From positions 1,369,910-1,382,899 of the forward strand of contig JAHNZQ020003148.1 of the NCBI GenBank assembly GCA_019155205.2: a stretch of DNA of 12,990 nucleotides. Direction: 5' to 3'. Positions 9,734-12,990 of this stretch are shown here, in pieces (the stretch's first letter is position 1; each line of letters starts with the position of its first letter). Below the pieces are notes generated by a model. That model made no database searches, was not told the DNA's origin, and was given only the letters and a program-made list of their open reading frames with translations. The translations under genes and the position numbers were made by a program. The DNA comes from Gracilaria vermiculophylla. Lineage: Eukaryota > Rhodophyta > Florideophyceae > Gracilariales > Gracilariaceae.

Positions 9734-9760
9734 GAAAGCGGAAGATGCACTTCGAGGACG

Positions 9761-10335
9761 TGGTACAATTTAAGAAAGAGGGTATGTAGTACAGTGGCTC
9801 CTACAGAAATAGGGTGGTTTGGCCTTAAGGTATAATATTCCTAAGGAGGACTCGTATTTTATTAGCTGGGCCACGTGGTGCATAATCCTGCCCACGTGCA
9901 CTACAGTATCCTGGAGGAACGGTAGAATTATTATTTATTTTAGTTCATTTAGGCAGGTAATTAGTACAGTAGTGAGACCTGCCGGGGCGGGCTCCCGGCT
10001 TGATACTTAATCTGCCGGTTGAGCTCCACCTCTGGGGAAGTAAAGACAAGCACCCTTGATTCTTCATCAACTTTTCCGGTTGGAGTCTCTTGTCGATTAA
10101 AGCAGGTTTCTAAGCCGCCGATCCCCAGGTCGCATCATAGCAGCGCCTGTAGGAGCATTGTCCGCCCAGTGAACCTCCCCTTCCGCTTGGTGTTTGCAGA
10201 TCCCCTTTCAGAATTCCCCCGGCTCGCGACAGCGGATACCGGAGACCACTTTTAGAAGCACGCACCTTTGGAGTCAACAAAAACTCCTAACGGACGTTGT
10301 GCTTTACTACTTCGAGAGGAGGGCTGACAGTACCA
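9761..10335 (+). repeat. 3' LTR of element 1
   Basis: The right end is fixed by loss of similarity to the 5' copy after ...CAGTACCA (10335). The left end is inferred: TGGTAC at 9761 is the exact inverse of the terminal GTACCA, giving TG...CA ends, a 6-base terminal inverted repeat and a 575-base LTR. The weak point is the base run before it, which is not a clean polypurine tract. An alternative start at 9785 (TGTAGTAC) follows AAGAAAGAGGG (9772-9782) but lacks a matching terminal repeat. Only 9957-10335 can be checked against the 5' LTR. The following bases (AATGT) would be the target duplication, with its partner outside the window. Confidence 0.85.
9823..9846 (+). promoter_or_regulatory. 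TATA-like box bracketed by CCTTAAGG and CCTAAGG in the 3' LTR
   Basis: The sequence reads CCTTAAGG (9823-9830), TATAATATT (9831-9839), CCTAAGG (9840-9846). The AT-rich core is the best TATA-like element in the LTR, and the flanks are two members of the palindrome family that is enriched across the element. An arrangement of sites hugging a TATA box is typical of an operator or regulated core promoter, but transcription start data are absent. The matching part of the 5' LTR lies outside the window. Confidence 0.4.
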
Positions 10336-10986
10336 AATGTTCTGCAAAAGGCGCACTACAGTACTACTTTGGCGCGTTTTTAGGCGTGATATGATTTTGA
10401 AACGCACTGTACTATACCGTAGAGTAGAGTACTGTAGCGTAAAGTAAAGTAACAAAATAAATTAAAAGCTTTGTCATACTGTCCGTGCACCTATTATTCT
10501 CTGTGCACTTTGTCCACACTCCGGTCCTGGCCGACCCACCCACGTGAATCGCTCCCTTCCATGGCAGAAGCAGTGCACTTAGTGATAGACGGGCGCGAGC
10601 CGGAGTTTCGGGATAGCCCTCAAGTAGGGGTAAAATAACCGCACAGAGGGCGTGCACTGGATCCAGATTGAGGGCTGACGAGAATATCTGCATTGTTCGT
10701 TCGTGTGATTAGATGGTACTCTCTTCAACGGCTGGCCGAAAGAGCAGGGACAAAATTTGGGATGCTTTACGGGTGTACTGCTGGCGCCGAGAAGGGAATC
10801 TTAAAGTGTAAGGCACTGTCGGAGAGGCTCCACGTTTCGTGTTTTGCTTATGTGTGAATGAGGGAAAACTTTGAGTAGGAAGGTTGTACTCATTGAAACG
10901 TTGGAATTGATGGAGGAAATACTTTGACGTTTGGAGGGTTCATGGCGAGCATTTGTAGGACGATTTAGATGGTGCTTGGATATTAG
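10336..10986. other. Sequence between the two elements; no gene supported
   Basis: No protein with recognisable features and no RNA gene is seen. Bases 10405-10465 are a low-complexity run built from short GTA, AGTA and AAAGTA units (for example GTAGAGTAGAGTACTGTAG near 10420). It starts about 70 bases after the LTR. The rest is unassigned and may be part of the LTR of element 2 if that LTR is longer than I have drawn it. Confidence 0.5.
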
Positions 10987-11472
10987 TGTAGCCCATAGAT
11001 CAAGAATTATACAGTAACGGTTTTGTCGTAGATCTTGAGAAACTTTGCGGTAATAATCATAGCCCCTACTGTACTTTGTATTGTCACATATTTGTGAATC
11101 CCTTTTATTTGTATGATGAAGGTTTTCTGCCTCGGAATTCATGTATTTGTGAACTGTTTCCATATTTGCTTGTAAATGAAGAAGCAAAGCTTCAATGATG
11201 ACGTTCGAGAAATGTGCACAGTTTGGAGGAACGCGCAGGCTGATGGTGAGAGTTTGTGTGAGCTATTCAGTTCGATGCCCTTGAGGTTTACGGGAGGGCG
11301 GCACACCGGCGGCTTAAGTAGACGCCGCTGTGCCCGAATCGGGAAACGCCAATCTGAGATTCCTGCCAGCTAATCAAGCAGAGCTACCTATGTCGTGGGT
11401 GCTCCACGACGCTCCACCTATTTGGAGGTAACTATCTATGTCTTTGGAAGAGGATGATTCTCATCCACTACA
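10987..11472 (-). repeat. Probable 3' LTR of element 2 (inner edge good, outer edge tentative)
   Basis: On the minus strand the LTR would begin TGTAGTGG at 11472, immediately after the purine run. An end in GCTACA at 10987 gives inverted TGTAG/CTACA tips and a 486-base LTR. Other TGTA-type tips occur nearby (for example about 10431 and 10962), so the outer end is a guess. Bases 11393-11409 form a perfect 6-base stem with a 5-base loop (TCGTGG-GTGCT-CCACGA). The 10801-11190 part is AT-rich; its 128-codon minus-strand open frame shows no recognisable protein features. A second LTR copy is needed for proof. Confidence 0.5.
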
Positions 11473-12990
11473 CTCCCCTCCTTCAAAAAACATGTTTGTC
11501 ATGGGCCTTCTTGGCCAGCGACGACGGGATGTTTTTGCGGCGCAACAAGTTTGCATCATGGCAGGGACGTCTTCATATAATACGACAAGCGGTTCGAGTG
11601 AGTCTTCGCTTTTGTCAAGTCCTTTCCAACGAACTAGAACAAAGAGTCCATCCTCGGTTTCAACCAGTTTGAGTAGACGCCCAAATGGGATGCCTGTTTC
11701 AAAGGAGAGAACGTGGGAAAGTATGGCCTTGGTATTCAATGAGGCGTCGTGATAGAAATTCAACCGAGAGCCATGGACTTCTTGTAGAGTACCATTTCGT
11801 AGATCTTCCACTTGAAAAACGTAGTCAGACAGCACCTGGGTGATTCGACGCGGGCCACGCCAGCGAAGTGCAAGCGTTTCTCCTGCAAAGAACTACTCTC
11901 GGGCGACCAAAACAAAGTCGCCTAGAGCAAAGTTAGGGAGCACCCCTTTGAATTCTCGAAGTCGTGACAATTTCCTGTTTCGCTGAAGTGAGTTCTGCAC
12001 TAGGGGATGAAGCTCGGCAACGTATTTCTGCAGTTCTATGACATTTAAGCAGCGTTCTCTTTGAGCCTCGGAGACGGTGATTGTTGCAGATGTTTTCGTT
12101 CGAATGAAAGTTCCAATTGGAGAAGTAGCAGCCATGCCAAGAAAGGCTGTGACAGGAGGAATATTTCGGCGATGGAGGGATGGTGCGTTGTTCAACACAC
12201 TTTAGATGACGGATAGGAGGTCCGGCCATCCCTTGAAGTCCATTTGCAGCTCAGAAACCAGTGCACGAAAAGTACGTACTACTTCTTTGCCCAGTCGCTC
12301 TACGGCGCCGTTACTCCAGGGTGTGTAGGGCAGCGTAGAATGGTGTGGCACCCGCAGAAATCTCGTAAGAAGGCGAATAGTGTCGTTCTTGAAGTGCGAT
12401 GGCCCATCTGAAATCAGTCCTAAGGGAACACTGAACGCCGCACACCAGTTTACGATGGCGAGTGCCGCATACTCGGCGGATGTGCCCGGGGTGGCAAAGA
12501 ACTACTTGTAGTCTGAGTGATTGTCACGCAACATCAAGATGTATCTTGGTCCTGCTCGGCTTTGGCCAATGTCGATGTAGTCAAACTGCAGAAAGTCATT
12601 GGGCTTTGTCTTGTGCAAAGCTGGTCCGAAGGGCCTCGGAACTTTTTAGCGGCCCATGGTCGAGAGGCAGTGAATGCAGCCCTGAACGAAGCTGCGGACA
12701 TCCACACGTGCCGTATTCCAATGATAATGTTTGAGAAGTGACGATAAGCTTGCCTTTTTCCCCCGGTGTCCTGAAGGGCCGGTGTGCGCGATGATGCACA
12801 GTCGTAGCTGGAGATTTTTGGGCTGCCTCTGGAATCCAGATTACTCCCGATGCAGTTTGCCAGATACCATCGATCTTTTCCAAATTTGGTGGGCGCTCGC
12901 TATCGTTTTTATGTTGGTGCTGAGCGATTTCGTTCGCCGTTGGCCCACAGAACTCTTCGGGATCAGTGGATGGTAAGACGGGAATGTGGA
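11461..12990 (-). pseudogene. pol (IN): Integrase with chromodomain of element 2, partial, with five in-frame stops
   Basis: A single minus-strand frame runs from the window edge to TGA 11463-11461. The zinc-binding domain shows SGHRGKK, KHYHW and GCIHC (about 12770-12675). The catalytic core shows DYIDIG (first Asp, about 12580), ISDGPSHF (second Asp, about 12410) and TPWSNGAVERLGKE (Glu, about 12320-12280), so all three acidic residues are intact. LNNAPSLHRRNIPPVTAFLG (12195-12136) and FALGDFVLV (about 11925-11900) follow, then RWRGPRRITQVLSDYVFQVE (about 11868-11809) and a chromodomain with LLKLVETEDGLFVLVRWKGL (about 11677-11618) and LYEDVP. In-frame stops are TAA 12843-12841, TAA 12648-12646, TAG 12504-12502 (within DYK-stop-FF), TAA 12204-12202 and TAG 11895-11893. 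The protein style resembles oomycete chromodomain elements from memory. Confidence 0.92.
11473..11484 (-). promoter_or_regulatory. Polypurine tract of element 2
   Basis: The minus strand reads GAAGGAGGGGAG directly followed by TGTAG, the normal join of plus-strand primer and 3' LTR. The pol frame runs through it and stops a few codons into the LTR (TGA 11463-11461). Confidence 0.75.

Larger units (their letters stand above)
191..10153. repeat. Dispersed palindromic motif CCT-NN-AGG (36 copies in element 1)
   Basis: Hand-scanned starts: 191, 293, 570, 913, 1380, 1571, 1952, 2159, 2222, 2425, 2514, 2605, 2854, 3323, 3493, 3594, 4449, 4542, 5021, 5290, 5728, 6068, 6147, 6515, 6751, 7034, 7184, 7274, 8054, 8418, 8435, 8870, 9405, 9823, 9910 and 10146. 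Base composition predicts about three. CCTACAGG or its reverse CCTGTAGG makes up 11 of them. The one-base-spacer form CCTNAGG adds 12 (708, 1141, 1230, 1308, 4068, 4157, 6625, 6662, 7910, 9020, 9114, 9840). The 2655 bases beyond the element hold two CCT-NN-AGG copies (11279, 12770). The motif falls in different codon phases and in LTR, gag, pol and the antisense region, so it is not a peptide repeat. Confidence 0.75.
1..10335 (+). mobile_element. Ty3/gypsy LTR retrotransposon with chromodomain integrase, 5' edge cut by window, non-autonomous by decay
   Basis: Two direct repeats (1-379 and 9957-10335, the latter part of a longer LTR) flank gag, protease, RT, RNase H and integrase in that order, which is the Ty3/gypsy order. 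The internal part (380 to about 9760) is about 9.4 kb, long for the group, because roughly 2.8 kb lies between the end of pol and the 3' LTR and carries an antisense gene. Every coding region is broken: gag has 3 in-frame stops, pol at least 7 stops plus 2-3 frame breaks, and the antisense gene at least 2 stops plus a frame break. The missing first part of the 5' LTR should lie just upstream of base 1, so target-site duplications cannot be compared here. An oomycete-like host is inferred from protein style only. Confidence 0.95.
10987..12990 (-). mobile_element. Second Ty3/gypsy chromodomain element, 3' part only, opposite orientation
   Basis: The minus strand gives integrase zinc finger, DDE core and chromodomain, then a polypurine tract and an LTR edge, in the order of the 3' end of a Ty3/gypsy element. 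It differs from element 1: the integrase peptides are clearly divergent (TPWSNGAVERLGKE here against TNDQAERFNKT), there is no antisense gene between pol and the LTR, and CCT-NN-AGG is not enriched. It continues beyond base 12990 towards RT. Five in-frame stops show it is inactive. Confidence 0.88.

Noticed and set aside
10405..10465. GTA/AAAGTA run as a functional tandem repeat or CRISPR-like array
   Set aside because: Short, irregular units without spacers; simple low-complexity DNA.
10801..11187. Minus-strand 128-codon open frame as a host gene
   Set aside because: AT-rich, no recognisable motif, inside the probable LTR of element 2.
11438..11752. Plus-strand open frame opposite the element 2 chromodomain
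   Set aside because: Shadow of the minus-strand integrase, which has clear domain motifs.

Overview
The window is repeat-derived eukaryotic DNA. It holds one large, decayed Ty3/gypsy-type LTR retrotransposon on the plus strand (bases 1 to about 10335) and the 3' part of a second, unrelated chromodomain Ty3/gypsy element on the minus strand (about 10987 to 12990). No host gene is recognisable. The chromodomain-bearing integrases, the gag style and the GC-rich codons resemble elements of oomycetes (Phytophthora and relatives). That placement is recalled family resemblance, not a search result.

Element 1, left to right: a 5' LTR cut by the window edge (1-379); a short leader (380-537); a gag reading frame (538-2805) with three in-frame TAG codons; protease, reverse transcriptase, RNase H, integrase and a terminal chromodomain (about 2776-6942) with two further frame breaks and many stops; a purine tract right after pol (6955-6971); a 2.8 kb extra region whose main coding signal is on the opposite strand (7185 to about 9125, perhaps to 9733); and a 3' LTR (about 9761-10335). 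The LTRs differ at about 30 of 380 compared positions (hand count), so the insertion is old. Gag and RT-IN share a frame and the three frame shifts between them sum to zero, which suggests that the ancestor encoded one Gag-Pol polyprotein.

Element 2, read on the minus strand: integrase zinc finger, catalytic core and C-terminal chromodomain (12990 down to 11461), a polypurine tract next to a TGTAG LTR edge (11484-11472), then LTR-like sequence. Its remaining 5' part lies beyond the window.

Two features are not ordinary retrotransposon decay. First, a long antisense gene of unknown function sits between pol and the 3' LTR. Second, the split palindrome CCT-NN-AGG is scattered through all of element 1 (36 copies by hand count, roughly ten times expectation) and is not enriched in the flanking 2.7 kb. 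Two related sites bracket a TATA-like box in the 3' LTR. A self-encoded factor that recognises this motif is a testable but speculative link between the two.
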